Shown here one piece after another: positions 21,601-26,902 of a DNA stretch of 47,160 bases. The notes beneath the pieces were generated by a model. It saw only the letters and a program-made list of their open reading frames with translations, made no database searches and was not told the origin of the DNA. The stretch's first letter is position 1; each line of letters begins with the position of its first letter. This DNA is from Thermodesulfovibrio sp. (GTDB lineage Bacteria > Nitrospirota > Thermodesulfovibrionia > Thermodesulfovibrionales > UBA6898). Position numbers and translations under genes: made by a program. The stretch covers positions 1-47,160 of the forward strand of contig PNOC01000026.1 in the NCBI GenBank assembly GCA_013824615.1, read 5' to 3'.

Positions 21601-22740
21601 ACGAGTTCTCCTCCAGGTTCTTATGCGGGGGCGGATAATGTTCTGGGCATCAGCTGTTCTTCTGCCACTGATCCTGTTTGTACCTATGACTCTGACAGAT
21701 TTACTGCAACGGATATTAACGTTGTGACGCTTAATGCTACTGTTCTTCCGTCTAATGGCGGGCGCACGACTTACTTCGCAGGCTGGCAGGGAGAATGCTC
21801 CGGCACTTCCGGCTGCGTGGTGACTGTCAATGGCGACAAAGCAGTCACAGCACTTTTCACCACTGACTTGACTGCGCCGGTAACAACAGCACTGCCTGCC
21901 GGTGGAACGTTCAAGTCCTCGGCTTCTGTTCTGCTGGCCTGCTTTGATGCGCATAGCGGCTGTGACAAGACCTATTACTGTCTCGGCGCCGGCTGCACCC
22001 CAACGAGTATCTATACCGGCCAGCCGATAAAGATTCCGCACTCGACCATGCTGCGCTTCTACTCCAGAGACAAGGAGAACAACAGCGAACAGATCAGGAG
22101 TGAAACCTATCACGAAACAGGACAGACGGCCCGCAATACTTACTATCGCAGCCGGGACGAATGGCTCGTGATGGCATACGCGAAGTATTCAGACGTTTTG
22201 AACACATATCAGATCTACCTTGCGGTTCTGGATGCGAATACCAAGGCGCTGGTCCCGGTGCAGGATACCCGGCTGGCGGCCAATCCGCTGCTGCTGACGG
22301 ACTCTGCAGGGGCCGCTGATATAACGCTTGTCTACGATGAGGGTACGGGCACAGGGTTCGTATTCTACTATGACAACCAGGGGTATGAGTCGTTTCTTCG
22401 CGTGCCGCACATACTCCCGTATCGTCCAGGTGACCCGCTGCTGCAGGCCCCCGGCTCGGTTGATATGGGTGAGGTGATAGTCAATAGTTCGAAATACACG
22501 AGTGTGACTATTTCCAACACAGGCACTGCTGACCTGCATATTCTTTCTGTTATTGCCCCAGCCATGCCGTTCAGTTGGGTGGGTGGGACGTGTAATACTA
22601 CCCAGGGATTGTCCCCTTCTGCTACCTGTGTCATGGAGATTCGAGTTATTTCTCCGGTCAGCGGGGCACTGACTGGTGAATTCACGATAATTTCTGACGG
22701 GGGCACACTGACCGTTCAGTTGCGTGCTACAGCACTTTAG
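12670..22740 (+). CDS. Giant 3356-aa secreted mosaic protein (TSP3, DUF1566, DUF11, InlB-B-like, ASH)
   Basis: TAAGGAG at 12658-12664 precedes the ATG by 5 nt; a signal peptide (IIIISFLLMLMLP, AAAFA) follows. Order: four AWSE/WAEN..GW motifs (residues 35-170), a Calx-beta-like domain (about 187-307), an InlB-B-type repeat, then a cycle. The cycle is thrombospondin type 3 repeats (DxDGDGxGDxxDNCP), a linker with DTGQT, two DUF1566/Lcl_C domains (LMWQ, DWRLP, YWTS, VRCVRG), DUF11 and/or InlB-B. TSP3 clusters lie near 13840, 15460, 17580 and 19710; there are eight DUF1566 modules (about 14155-21130) and DUF11 near 16470, 19100 and 21150. Near the end come a chitobiase-C-like segment, the 95-aa domain shared with neighbours (22128-22425) and an ASH/choice-of-anchor-D domain. 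TSP3 repeats bind calcium in known families. Surface display or secretion is likely; the ligand is unknown. Extra modules are inserted inside three domains. Confidence 0.88.
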   Translation: MKTAITGYKTRYKGIIIISFLLMLMLPAAAFALPNINSYAWSETSGWLSAAPANAGSEAAELVAGPIPYLKGYIWAENFGWIKLGDGTGPYPAPIDQNGVNWGVNVDPSTGLLSGNAWSETAGWLAFNPGCSAGVEGCIGGVYLPELLAKYDSTTETFSGYFWAENIGWSTLSDLDTVRKLFAWRKKPTINISDAGNVDEALGCAWFTVSLTKKYPTDVDFNYVTVADTATGGSDYVTISAGTGSIPANSDSVNICVSILNDTAAKGDTLATWGADEAEVESFSVVVTSSDAMPDKGTGYANIVNDDYRLKVSTSGAAGGNVDISTSGSPVVHCGSACSQVYLRDKQVTLTAVPSPTSAFTGWTAGCSGLSSTCTVTMTDTMTVTASFDIDTDGDGIGDAVDNCPSVPNRDQKDSNGDGEGDACGPDSDLDGVANAIDNCPNVPNTDQADSDGDGRGDACQVNLPDTGQTTCYSSAGTLIPCPAGGSAPVAEKAQDGSYSIKPPSFTDSAPGTVTDNVTGLMWLKQTASGYSWYQAAGVAGGDNPNAANNYCAGLSAGSHNDWRLPSLKELLTIVDYGERSCSSECGDFPQTACNTDMDGNGVYDQLCVAIDTAVFPDSKGGYYWTTDSALPGDGTAWAVDLSYGSFYPNDKDALNHVRCVRGINQYFNNYTLIDNSTPSDSDDMMRDNGTNLFWQRNFGPAVLWENALQYCEDLVLGFGGGREYDDWRLPTIKELASIADQQIYDAIYNRAALDIRDLPSVKGFLIDTDTMQYWSSTTDITDTSVAWSIAFDMGYPYPYIKTGTNYVRCVRGGMENTLIVQVLGGVAGQVAAGSDGIDLDDNIINCPEITPDAPDACSDVYQFGDIVVLTATPVQPIGVLPSTIGSGMRTIFTGWSGGGCPTGAGPFVSTCSVSINANITVTATFAADTDLDADDVWDSVDNCPNIHNPDQVDTDEDGKGDACEVRLSDTGQTSGYPLISGEDADYTINAPAFINNNNNGTITDLNTHLMWQASDDNTNYTWDEAIGNKTSAFNTNKIDVCGDLILATHSDWRLPTKKELYSLVNFSRNNPAIDTSYFSDTEATGYWTLTPYDVGGNSAWVINFGDGKAAFLNARMTPAPVNRVRCVRSTAVAYGDFIDQTDTVKDRATGLTWQKIPNILPRTWEDSLTYCEDLELPAGKIEWRLPNARELESLTDDLRTGPAINTTFFPGAVSAEFWTSTTYSAFTDNAWYVDFTTGATSYGLKTLAKQVRCVMGGRDGSLGEAELALEVTDSPDPVAVNTALTYNMTVTNNGPFDALGVILTDVLPAGSAYDSAASSNFCSDALGTVTCNIGPITSGNNVVVTIVVTAPNAVGTITNAVTVTSLTNDSKQGNNVALNSTFVGFATNTLTADITGYGSGSVTSSSTLPPVGSAIVCQGHCSDQYPLGAVVTLTALPSGASLFAGWLGGACGSQYTPTIAHLSAQTLSFKNNGLSADTISDSNSGFLAAGISAGDNLIVSGSASNDGRYSIESVTAGKITLMNTKKLADEDAGASVSLTATKLSFKNNGTDPDTITDSSNGFLSAGLQPGYTLWVSGSGTNNGTYTIASVTAGTVTLANTDKLRQEAAAGAVTLKVSTGTACVVKVLTNTTVTASFEFDSDGDGILNPVDNCPDISNPGQANLDNDGLGDACDPDRDGDGIFESTPAGLQRCTGGQTAGCYDNCPSVSNPDQTDTDGDRIGDACEIRVSDTGQTTSFSGTFGEDHDYTINPPNFTNSGAGVTVDNNTHLMWQQDFDNQTYNWYQARGQVDGPGSGCAPSGCNPSGAGFVNVCGTLSLGGYDDWRLPNKQELLSTTDYGRHAPAVDDTNFPATASAVFWTSDAYGGSGGIDAWGVDFSDGRTAYYGKESGSHYVRCVRGDVPVVYEDYLDDSAGNIFTDRATGLVWQRVSDSAARTWEEALTYCEERGESTGSVEFNSGAAGSVTGITVNGVQIMSGPVNLTSTLEQLALDVAANINAFASSPDYRIFVSGKKVIVKAMPGSGSASNAWAIVSAVTGDIIRTDLAMGGGQQYDDWRLANVRELESISSVRTYDPAAYYEPMHTYTSSNRYWSSTTDHAEDTKAWTVDFYDGSIVAGEKTQRQDSRTYDYLTRCVRGGRSGSTGEADVSVAATGSPNPVLAGASLVYTITVSNIGPDAARGVVLTDTLPMGASFSSANWQLGAQAPVNCIKPSLAGSTISFRDNAPAADTISDSNNGFLSAGIRAGDTLTVSGSTLNDGLYTVASVTEGTITLETSDILADENAGAAVSLDDRTVACFIGSIMPGSPVVATITVNAPNVKGNIINAPAVVSLTNDPVSANNSVSVVTFVDLDTDNDGIADGDDAALPKCKTGQTTGCYDNCPNLLNPLQTDTDEDGIGDACDPDMDNDGVLNLQGLTACKSGQTTACSDNCPFVINPDQKDADGDGIGDACDDDMDNDGVLNTQGLPICAGGLKTGCYDNCPFVSNPDQLDTNGDNIGDACAIRLPDTGQTMCYEGASPWGVITCAQTGLDGGQDGVYTMNPISLTAHADGTVTDNNTHLTWQASDDNNGMRTRAAAKAYCEGLILGNYPGGLYPDWRLPSKKELLSIVNYGKYSPAVDTTVFPGTEITSGAAPAFYWTDTDSVFATDAAWGVEFFQGHAVIKPVSDTGFVRCVRGDALIYPDPIVNTGTSAGTVTDRATGLIWQQDGSTPAHLSSCTAGLKTWQGALAYVQCLNANNYLNQRDWRLPDVRELESISDANINPSLDTTAFSSSQSEGYWSSTTAAIETAAPMYGYAWYVSFSSGIVGTVDKQQTLYVRAVRNGEGGAIGNSDLSVSWLSTSTEDDRNEVVVGRPLTYSFTVTNLGPHNALGAVFTYTLPAGVVFGSASWNLDPLVSCIDSNPSGTVTCALGALMNGVSGVVSLTLTAPQTAGEMTVRAAVLSETNDAVLSNNSLDVTTTVVYRLGVAVQTAGGANGLVTSSPPGSYAGADNVLGISCSSATDPVCTYDSDRFTATDINVVTLNATVLPSNGGRTTYFAGWQGECSGTSGCVVTVNGDKAVTALFTTDLTAPVTTALPAGGTFKSSASVLLACFDAHSGCDKTYYCLGAGCTPTSIYTGQPIKIPHSTMLRFYSRDKENNSEQIRSETYHETGQTARNTYYRSRDEWLVMAYAKYSDVLNTYQIYLAVLDANTKALVPVQDTRLAANPLLLTDSAGAADITLVYDEGTGTGFVFYYDNQGYESFLRVPHILPYRPGDPLLQAPGSVDMGEVIVNSSKYTSVTISNTGTADLHILSVIAPAMPFSWVGGTCNTTQGLSPSATCVMEIRVISPVSGALTGEFTIISDGGTLTVQLRATAL
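12770..13190 (+). repeat. Four AWSE/WAEN-x-GW repeats at the N-terminus of the giant protein
   Basis: The translated motifs AWSETSGWLSA, IWAENFGWIKL, AWSETAGWLAF and FWAENIGWSTL recur at roughly 35-50 residue spacing, directly after the signal peptide. They look like short beta repeats with conserved tryptophans. I know similar motifs from large exported bacterial proteins but no function for them. Confidence 0.6.
17071..17298 (+). repeat. Insert module copy 1 (76 aa) inside an InlB-B-like domain
   Basis: Encodes LSFKNNGLSADTISDSNSG to SVSLTATK. It is followed immediately by copy 2 in the same frame, and a third copy lies at 19321. All three share the pattern [LI]SF[KR][ND]N, DTI[ST]DS, GF[LS]xAG, VSGS, NxGxYxIxSVTxGxxTL, AGAxVSL. 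Copies 1 and 2 split the second half of an InlB-B-like repeat between GWLGGACG and CVVKVLTNTTVTASF. Confidence 0.7.
17299..17523 (+). repeat. Insert module copy 2 (75 aa), tandem to copy 1
   Basis: Begins LSFKNNGTDPDTITDSSNG, ends VTLKVS. It is collinear with copy 1 at the protein level and still visibly similar at the DNA level (cttttaagaacaacgg is shared), suggesting a fairly recent tandem duplication. Confidence 0.7.
18517..18801 (+). repeat. Separate ~95-aa module inserted in the sixth DUF1566 domain
   Basis: Between TYCEERGE and QQYDDWRLANVRELESI lies an extra segment containing GSVTGITVNGVQI and DYRIFVSGKKVIVKA. In the other DUF1566 copies the two flanks are joined by about ten residues (ALQYCEDLVLGFGGG to YDDWRLP). 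The insert recalls a small beta module I associate with phage tail proteins; that link is from memory. It is not a repeat elsewhere in this window. Confidence 0.55.
19321..19545 (+). repeat. Insert module copy 3 inside a DUF11 domain
   Basis: Begins ISFRDNAPAADTISDSNNG and ends AAVSLDDR. It interrupts the DUF11 domain between the NCIKPS and VACFIGSIMPG segments, which in the other DUF11 copies of this protein are separated by only a few residues (CIDSNPSGTVTCALG at about 21357). Confidence 0.7.
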
Positions 22741-22813
22741 GGAGCTCCTGGTGAAACACGTGGAATGTAAGTCCAGAAAAAACGTTTTAGAATCAAGGCC
22801 TGAGCAGGTTGTT

Positions 22814-22828
22814 TCGTGCACTGCACGA
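22814..22828. promoter_or_regulatory. Dyad-symmetric site upstream of the ASH-domain gene
   Basis: TCGTGCA and TGCACGA flank a single central C, a perfect 7-bp inverted repeat, extended outward by TT and AA-rich flanks. It lies about 85 nt before the ATG at 22913 in an otherwise unremarkable 172-nt gap. It could be an operator or a small RNA hairpin; no partner protein is evident. Confidence 0.3.
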
Positions 22829-22844
22829 GAAAGGGAGGAGCCTC

Positions 22845-22916
22845 TTGAGAAAAGATAATGGGATGAAACAGCTACGGTACACAATCAAATTAAAGAGTTA
22901 TGGAGGTCTGAGATGA
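22845..22916 (+). CDS. Possible 23-aa leader ORF overlapping the next start
   Basis: AAGGGAGGAG (22831-22840) is followed by TTG at 22845 and 22 further codons ending in a TGA that overlaps the ATG at 22913 (ATGA). The peptide is basic (RKDNGMKQLRYTIKLK). It is in a different frame from the downstream gene, so it is not an N-terminal extension. It may only be chance, or may couple translation into the next gene. Confidence 0.25.
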   Translation: MRKDNGMKQLRYTIKLKSYGGLR

Positions 22917-23635
22917 AGAGATTTTTGATGATAATCGTATGTATGACACTGGCTATTACCGGAAATTTGGCCGTAAGTGTGGCATATGCTGAGGAATCGG
23001 GGTGTTTTCAGAGTACTGACAACTGGATCATACGGGTTTTTTCAGAAGGTATGGCAAGTCCGCATAAAATCATGCTTGCAGTCATTGATCCCGTGACTGG
23101 CCTGCGTGTTCCTCACAGTGCCATCAGGGCGTTTGCCGGAGCAACGACAGCCTGCCGGAACCTCGACAGGGCGACGTCGCATCTTTGCGAGCTTGAATCA
23201 GCGGCCCAGAGCCCTGATATTAGCCTTGGCTGTGATGCTGTGGCTGGAACAGCCTACATCATCCACGATCAGGCAGGGGAGGCGACGATCTCCACCATCC
23301 CCGACATAGTGAAAGCTACAACCTCGGGTGCGACTGCGCTTCAGACAACCCCTGCATTTCTGGCTTTTGGGAAGCTCCCTACCGGCCGCAAGACTATTTC
23401 AGTCACCGTCACAAACAGCGGAGCCGCCGATGTGCATATAACGTCAGTATCCATGCCTGCAGCACCTTTCAGGAAAACCCTGGATACTTGCACCGGTGCT
23501 GTCATAGCACCCGCGACCGGTTCCTGCAGCATATCCATAACCTTTGCTCCGGTGACTGCCGGTTCCTATACCGGGAGCTTTAATATCAGCTCCGACGGAG
23601 GCAATGTCACAGTCCAGCTTACAGGGTCTAAGTAA
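22913..23635 (+). CDS. Secreted ASH / choice-of-anchor-D domain protein
   Basis: A 240-aa protein with GGAGG at 22902-22906, 6 nt before the ATG, and a signal peptide (FLMIIVCMTLAI, VSVAYA). Residues of about 30-135 match the 95-aa domain found in the two larger neighbours (DNWIIRVFSEG, IMLAVIDPVTGLRVP) but carry four extra cysteines. The C-terminal 100 residues are an ASH-type Ig fold (LAFGKLPTGRKTISVTVTN, SGAADVHITSVSM, CSISITFAPVTAGSYTG) closely resembling the end of the 3356-aa protein. It is in effect a stand-alone copy of that giant's last two domains, so it probably arose from it by duplication, or competes for or caps the same assembly. No anchor is visible. The gene ends just before a strong hairpin. 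Confidence 0.8.
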   Translation: MKRFLMIIVCMTLAITGNLAVSVAYAEESGCFQSTDNWIIRVFSEGMASPHKIMLAVIDPVTGLRVPHSAIRAFAGATTACRNLDRATSHLCELESAAQSPDISLGCDAVAGTAYIIHDQAGEATISTIPDIVKATTSGATALQTTPAFLAFGKLPTGRKTISVTVTNSGAADVHITSVSMPAAPFRKTLDTCTGAVIAPATGSCSISITFAPVTAGSYTGSFNISSDGGNVTVQLTGSK

Positions 23636-23645
23636 GCCTGATTAG

Positions 23646-23686
23646 TTCAACCTGCCCCCGTGGTGAACCCACGGGGGCAGGTTGAA
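23646..23686. terminator. Bidirectional terminator hairpin between convergent operons
   Basis: A perfect 18-bp stem (23646-23663 with 23669-23686) and a 5-nt loop, GC-rich in the middle with TTCAA/TTGAA ends. It sits between the end of the secreted-protein run and the end of cbiO, so it can stop transcription from both sides. There is no long T-run on either side. Confidence 0.8.
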
Positions 23687-23689
23687 AGA

Positions 23690-24589
23690 TTACTGTTTCT
23701 GCGGGGCCGCATTTCCTGAGGCCTGAAGCTCGAGTATCCCTCTTCTGGCCTCTCCTACTGTCAGCGGGAGTTTATCAAAAGGCAGGCCGTCTTCATGCTT
23801 GAGGAGGTAGATCAGTTCAGCTACCTGCGGCAGTCGGAGCTCAATTTCCGCCATCTCTTCAGGACTGGTAAAGACTTCTTCAGGGGTTCCCTGCTTCACG
23901 ATTCTGCCCCTGCTCATCACCAGAACCCTGTCAAGAAAAAGAGGGACAAAATCCACACTATGTGTCGCCATAATGATGGTTACCCCTCTTTCTCTGTTCA
24001 GATGATAAAGGAGTTCCATCATCCGGGACTCCCCCTGCGGGTCGAGCCCGGCAGTCGGCTCATCCAGCAGCAGGATTTCATGTCCCATCGCCAGCAGTCC
24101 CGCAATGCAGATCCTCTTTTTCTGGCCAAAGCTCAATTTGTGAATCTGTTTTTTTTCATGCCCTTCCATATCAACATTTTTCAGTGCGCAGGCCACTCTC
24201 TGTGCCAGATCACTCCTGCTGAAGCCGAGGTTTTGGGGTCCAAAGGCTACATCTTCAAAAACTGTGGCTGCAAACAGCTGGTCGTCCGGATTTTGAAAGA
24301 CGAGGCCTACCTTTCGGTAGATGTCGCGGGGTGCCAGCTTCCGGATATTCATCCTGTCCAGCAGTACTTCTCCACTGGTCATGTACAGGAGTCCGTCCAG
24401 AAGCTTCAGGAGCGTTGTTTTTCCTGAACCGTTCGGCCCGAGTAATCCGATAAATTCTCCGGCCCGGACCTGCAGGTTGATATCTGAGAGGGCTATGGTG
24501 CCGTCCGGATAGCTGTATTCGCCATCTTGGGCAACAAGGCGTACCGTGTTGTCGCCGGCCGGGATCTTCTGTCCGCACTGGTTGTTCAT
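23690..24589 (-). CDS. cbiO: Cobalt/nickel ECF transporter, ATP-binding subunit CbiO
   Basis: A 299-aa protein. The ATG at 24589 is preferred, with GGAG 8 nt upstream; an in-frame TTG at 24616 has no ribosome site. Motifs of an ABC ATPase are complete: Walker A GPNGSGKTT, Q-loop region VFQNPDDQLF, signature LSFGQKKR, Walker B ILLLDEPTAGLDPQ and switch His in MATHSVDF. It powers uptake of Co2+ or Ni2+ through CbiQ and CbiM at the inner membrane. It is the last gene of the cbiMNQO operon. The metal cannot be assigned from sequence alone; the adjacent corrinoid and CODH genes would need both. Confidence 0.92.
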   Translation of the reverse strand: MNNQCGQKIPAGDNTVRLVAQDGEYSYPDGTIALSDINLQVRAGEFIGLLGPNGSGKTTLLKLLDGLLYMTSGEVLLDRMNIRKLAPRDIYRKVGLVFQNPDDQLFAATVFEDVAFGPQNLGFSRSDLAQRVACALKNVDMEGHEKKQIHKLSFGQKKRICIAGLLAMGHEILLLDEPTAGLDPQGESRMMELLYHLNRERGVTIIMATHSVDFVPLFLDRVLVMSRGRIVKQGTPEEVFTSPEEMAEIELRLPQVAELIYLLKHEDGLPFDKLPLTVGEARRGILELQASGNAAPQKQ

Positions 24590-24632
24590 AACAACTGCTC
24601 CGCTGGGGCATAACAACTGCTTTGCCGGAACA

Positions 24633-25388
24633 TCAGACCCACCTCCAGAGGCATCCCATACCGATCAGAAAAAGGCTGGCGGAGATCACTTCGGAGGCCC
24701 TGAACGGGGTATGTTTCAGGAGGGGGATATTCCCGTCGTAGCCCCTGTTCGCCATGGCAATAACCGTGTCCTGACTGTGCTCAAAGGCCCTGATGGTCAG
24801 GGTGCCGCTCAGCACGGCAAAGGCTCTCAGACCATGTAGAACAGTCGCATAGCCGAGACGAATTTTCTGGGCATTGTATATCACCAGTGCCTCTTCCAGA
24901 AGTACAAAAATATAACGGTATGCGAACAGGAGTATCTCGACGAACTCCCGCGGCACGCGAAACCAGGAGAGCCCTGCGATGAATTCGGTGAAGGGGGTGG
25001 CAAAACCGAGTACGACGACAATCGAGACTGCCCCAAGTATTCTTGCCGCGAGCAGAAGCCCCTCCATGAGGCCTTCCCTATATCCGGTCAGGACTATTCC
25101 AGCCACGTTGACAGAGAAGAGTACTTCATACCCGGCCGAGAAGAGTTTTATAAGCACCAGGATGACTACAATGAAGAGCGGTTCTGAAAACCGCAGAAAA
25201 AATATCTTCAGCGGTACCTGCATGATGAAGCAGAGTACAAGTCCGAGTGCAACAACAAGTAGGGGAAAGGTGAAGCCGTGATAGGATAAACCCATCAGCA
25301 GCAGGCCTGCAGCTGCCATGATTTTCACCCGGGCATCTACCTCGGCCAGAAGATGGTCTTTTCTGATATATTCGGTAAACAGTTCCAT
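24633..25388 (-). CDS. cbiQ: Cobalt/nickel ECF transporter, transmembrane T component CbiQ
   Basis: A 251-aa membrane protein with several hydrophobic segments (LLLMGLSYHGF, VVILVLIKLF, ILGAVSIVVVLGFATPFTEFI) and the coupling-helix-like region YNAQKIRLGY and FEHSQDTVIAMANRGYDG typical of the CbiQ family. It transmits ATP hydrolysis by CbiO to the S component CbiM. The ATG follows directly on the TGA of the CbiN gene (25389-25391), so translation is coupled. Confidence 0.9.
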   Translation of the reverse strand: MELFTEYIRKDHLLAEVDARVKIMAAAGLLLMGLSYHGFTFPLLVVALGLVLCFIMQVPLKIFFLRFSEPLFIVVILVLIKLFSAGYEVLFSVNVAGIVLTGYREGLMEGLLLAARILGAVSIVVVLGFATPFTEFIAGLSWFRVPREFVEILLFAYRYIFVLLEEALVIYNAQKIRLGYATVLHGLRAFAVLSGTLTIRAFEHSQDTVIAMANRGYDGNIPLLKHTPFRASEVISASLFLIGMGCLWRWV

Positions 25389-25712
25389 TCAGCTGTTTTT
25401 CTGAGGACCCGCCGGGGGGCGCCCGTTATGGCTACCGCCTGAGAGAAGGGTTTTCCAGTAGTAGCCGGCTGCAAAGCCTCCGACCGCACCGGCAAGAAGA
25501 AAAATAAAGAGGAGCAGGTCTCCCTGGTCGGTATTGATGAGAGGCTCTTTCGCTTCCCGCCCCTGCTCAGCAGCAAATTTATTTACCACGGTGTCATCGG
25601 TACCTTTCCACTTTTCTTCAGCCGCCCCAATTCCAAACAACAGACAGAACACGGTGATTGTGATCATAGCCTTAGATATACTTCTCCGCGGGTAAGACCA
25701 TGCAAAAGTCAT
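25389..25712 (-). CDS. cbiN: CbiN-like small subunit of Co/Ni transporter
   Basis: A 107-aa protein with two hydrophobic segments: one near the N-terminus (MITITVFCLLFGIGA) and one after a conserved NTDQGDLLLF block (IFLLAGAVGGFAAGYYW). The size, topology and position between cbiM and cbiQ fit CbiN, which helps CbiM load metal. The sequence is divergent from textbook CbiN, so the symbol rests partly on synteny. Its ATG overlaps the cbiM stop (ATGA). The basic residues before the first hydrophobic segment suggest the N-terminus is retained as an anchor or cleaved at IGAAEE. Confidence 0.75.
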   Translation of the reverse strand: MTFAWSYPRRSISKAMITITVFCLLFGIGAAEEKWKGTDDTVVNKFAAEQGREAKEPLINTDQGDLLLFIFLLAGAVGGFAAGYYWKTLLSGGSHNGRPPAGPQKNS

Positions 25713-26452
25713 CCCTTTACCTCATGGGGTTTCAATACCCCTATTTTTATCAGAATATCCGGTCTCTTTCTGGAGAGGAGTCCGACCATCCCGGCAGTCA
25801 TGGCTCCTTCAAGTATACCGAGCGGCAGCTGCGTGGGGATAAAGGCAATTATTATTTTTGTAAAGAGAGACAGGAAAGCTGTATCGCCTCTTATCCCGAG
25901 GGCAAGTTCTGCTGAGGTTGCCAGATAGGTGCCCCAGTCGGCAAAGATTCCGGCCAGAAAGCCGGAGAGTATGAGCGGCACCCGCAATTTGCGCAGCCCG
26001 ATAAAGACCAGATATGCGGCAAATGAACCGGCAATGCCCATTGAAACAATGTTTGCTCCAAGCGTGCTGAGTCCTCCATGGGCCAGAAAAAGAGCCTGTA
26101 TGAGAAGTGCCGCGGCGGCGACCAGCACACTGATCCATGGCCCGAGAAGTATGGCAGAAATCCCGGTTCCCGCCGGGTGAGAGCAGGTCCCTGCTGTGGG
26201 GACCGGGATCGGCATGCAGGAAATAATGAAGACGACTGCTGTCAGGAGTCCCACGAGCGGTTTAAAAGAGAGGTCTCCAGCCGCCCTTTTTCTGAGATGA
26301 TAAAGCCCGTATGCCATAAACGGTACGGCAACAGTGAACCAGATGCCCGCCCATTGCAGGGGCAGCAGCCCTTCAGAGATATGCATGGCCCGAGCATCGG
26401 TTGCCGTCAGAAAGAATGCTGTCAATGCTGTAGAAATTATTTTTATTTTCAT
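25709..26452 (-). CDS. cbiM: Cobalt/nickel ECF transporter, substrate-binding component CbiM
   Basis: A 247-aa protein. After a signal-like segment (IISTALTAFFLTATDARA) comes MHISEGLLP, the metal-binding N-terminus of mature CbiM/NikM, whose free Met-His coordinates Co or Ni. Several membrane segments follow, with the conserved PIPVPTAGTCSHPAGTGIS and GLSTLGANIVSMG blocks. This is the specificity subunit. First gene of its operon; a promoter lies just upstream, leaving a leader of about 20 nt with no clear Shine-Dalgarno site and no room for a cobalamin riboswitch. Confidence 0.93.
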   Translation of the reverse strand: MKIKIISTALTAFFLTATDARAMHISEGLLPLQWAGIWFTVAVPFMAYGLYHLRKRAAGDLSFKPLVGLLTAVVFIISCMPIPVPTAGTCSHPAGTGISAILLGPWISVLVAAAALLIQALFLAHGGLSTLGANIVSMGIAGSFAAYLVFIGLRKLRVPLILSGFLAGIFADWGTYLATSAELALGIRGDTAFLSLFTKIIIAFIPTQLPLGILEGAMTAGMVGLLSRKRPDILIKIGVLKPHEVKG

Positions 26453-26478
26453 TGTTTGTTGCTTATGCGCTGTCTTAT

Positions 26479-26507
26479 TTATATATATTAGCAGTAGCCA
26501 GTGTCAA
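26479..26507 (-). promoter_or_regulatory. Sigma70-type promoter of the cbiMNQO operon
   Basis: On the minus strand TTGACA (26507-26502) and ATATAA (26484-26479) are separated by exactly 17 bp. The expected start near 26472 gives a leader of about 20 nt before cbiM. Confidence 0.65.
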
Positions 26508-26638
26508 CCTGAAGTTTTTGTTATCAGCTGTCCTGCTGCAGAAATCGTGAGCGGGCTTGCTTTCCCGCTGAAGCCCGTGATATTTTTAAACAGGACCCCT
26601 GAGGTGGAAATTGTGATGATATTGGTTCAGTCGGATTG

Positions 26639-26902
26639 ATGAAGATTACTATTGAATATTGCGGCACCTGCAACTACCGGCCGATAGCAGCTGCCCTGGC
26701 TCTTCTGATCGAAAAGGAGACCGGCATAAAGCCGGCTTTGATCCATTCATCCCTGGCCGGGGCCCTTGAGGTGAAGGCTGACGGAATTCTGGTCCACTCC
26801 AAACGCACGACCGGGGGTTTTCCAGACAACGATGAAGTTGCAGCCAAAATCAGGCTGCTGGCCAAACAGGCAGGACAGGAAGAACGGGCGGCGGGGGCAT
26901 GA
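26639..26902 (+). CDS. Rdx (SelT/SelW/SelH) family thioredoxin-fold protein, Cys form
   Basis: An 87-aa protein from ATG 26639 (TTG 26636 is also in frame; the ribosome site is weak either way). The N-terminal strand leads into EYCGTCNYRP, a CxxC redox motif where selenoprotein W-type relatives have CxxU. GALEVKADGILVHSK and GGFPDNDEV match the later part of the Rdx fold. Known family members are small thiol redox proteins; substrates are unsettled. The stop overlaps the ATG of the next gene (ATGA at 26899), so the two are made together. Here cysteine replaces selenocysteine although the same window carries a likely selenoprotein. Confidence 0.78.
   Translation: MKITIEYCGTCNYRPIAAALALLIEKETGIKPALIHSSLAGALEVKADGILVHSKRTTGGFPDNDEVAAKIRLLAKQAGQEERAAGA

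Noticed and set aside
12670-22740. CRISPR array suggested by regular repeats.
   Set aside because: The repeats are in-frame protein modules of variable length, with no constant short direct repeat and spacer pattern.
24255-24611. A 118-codon minus-strand frame overlapping the start of cbiO.
   Set aside because: It is out of frame with the complete ABC ATPase and shows no domain.
26548-26590. A terminator at the overlapping GCGGG/CCCGC hairpins followed by ATATTTTT.
   Set aside because: No + strand gene lies upstream for it to end and the T-run is interrupted; left as an unexplained hairpin.
26453-26635. A cobalamin riboswitch ahead of cbiM.
   Set aside because: A good promoter leaves only about 20 nt of leader, and no B12-box element could be found.
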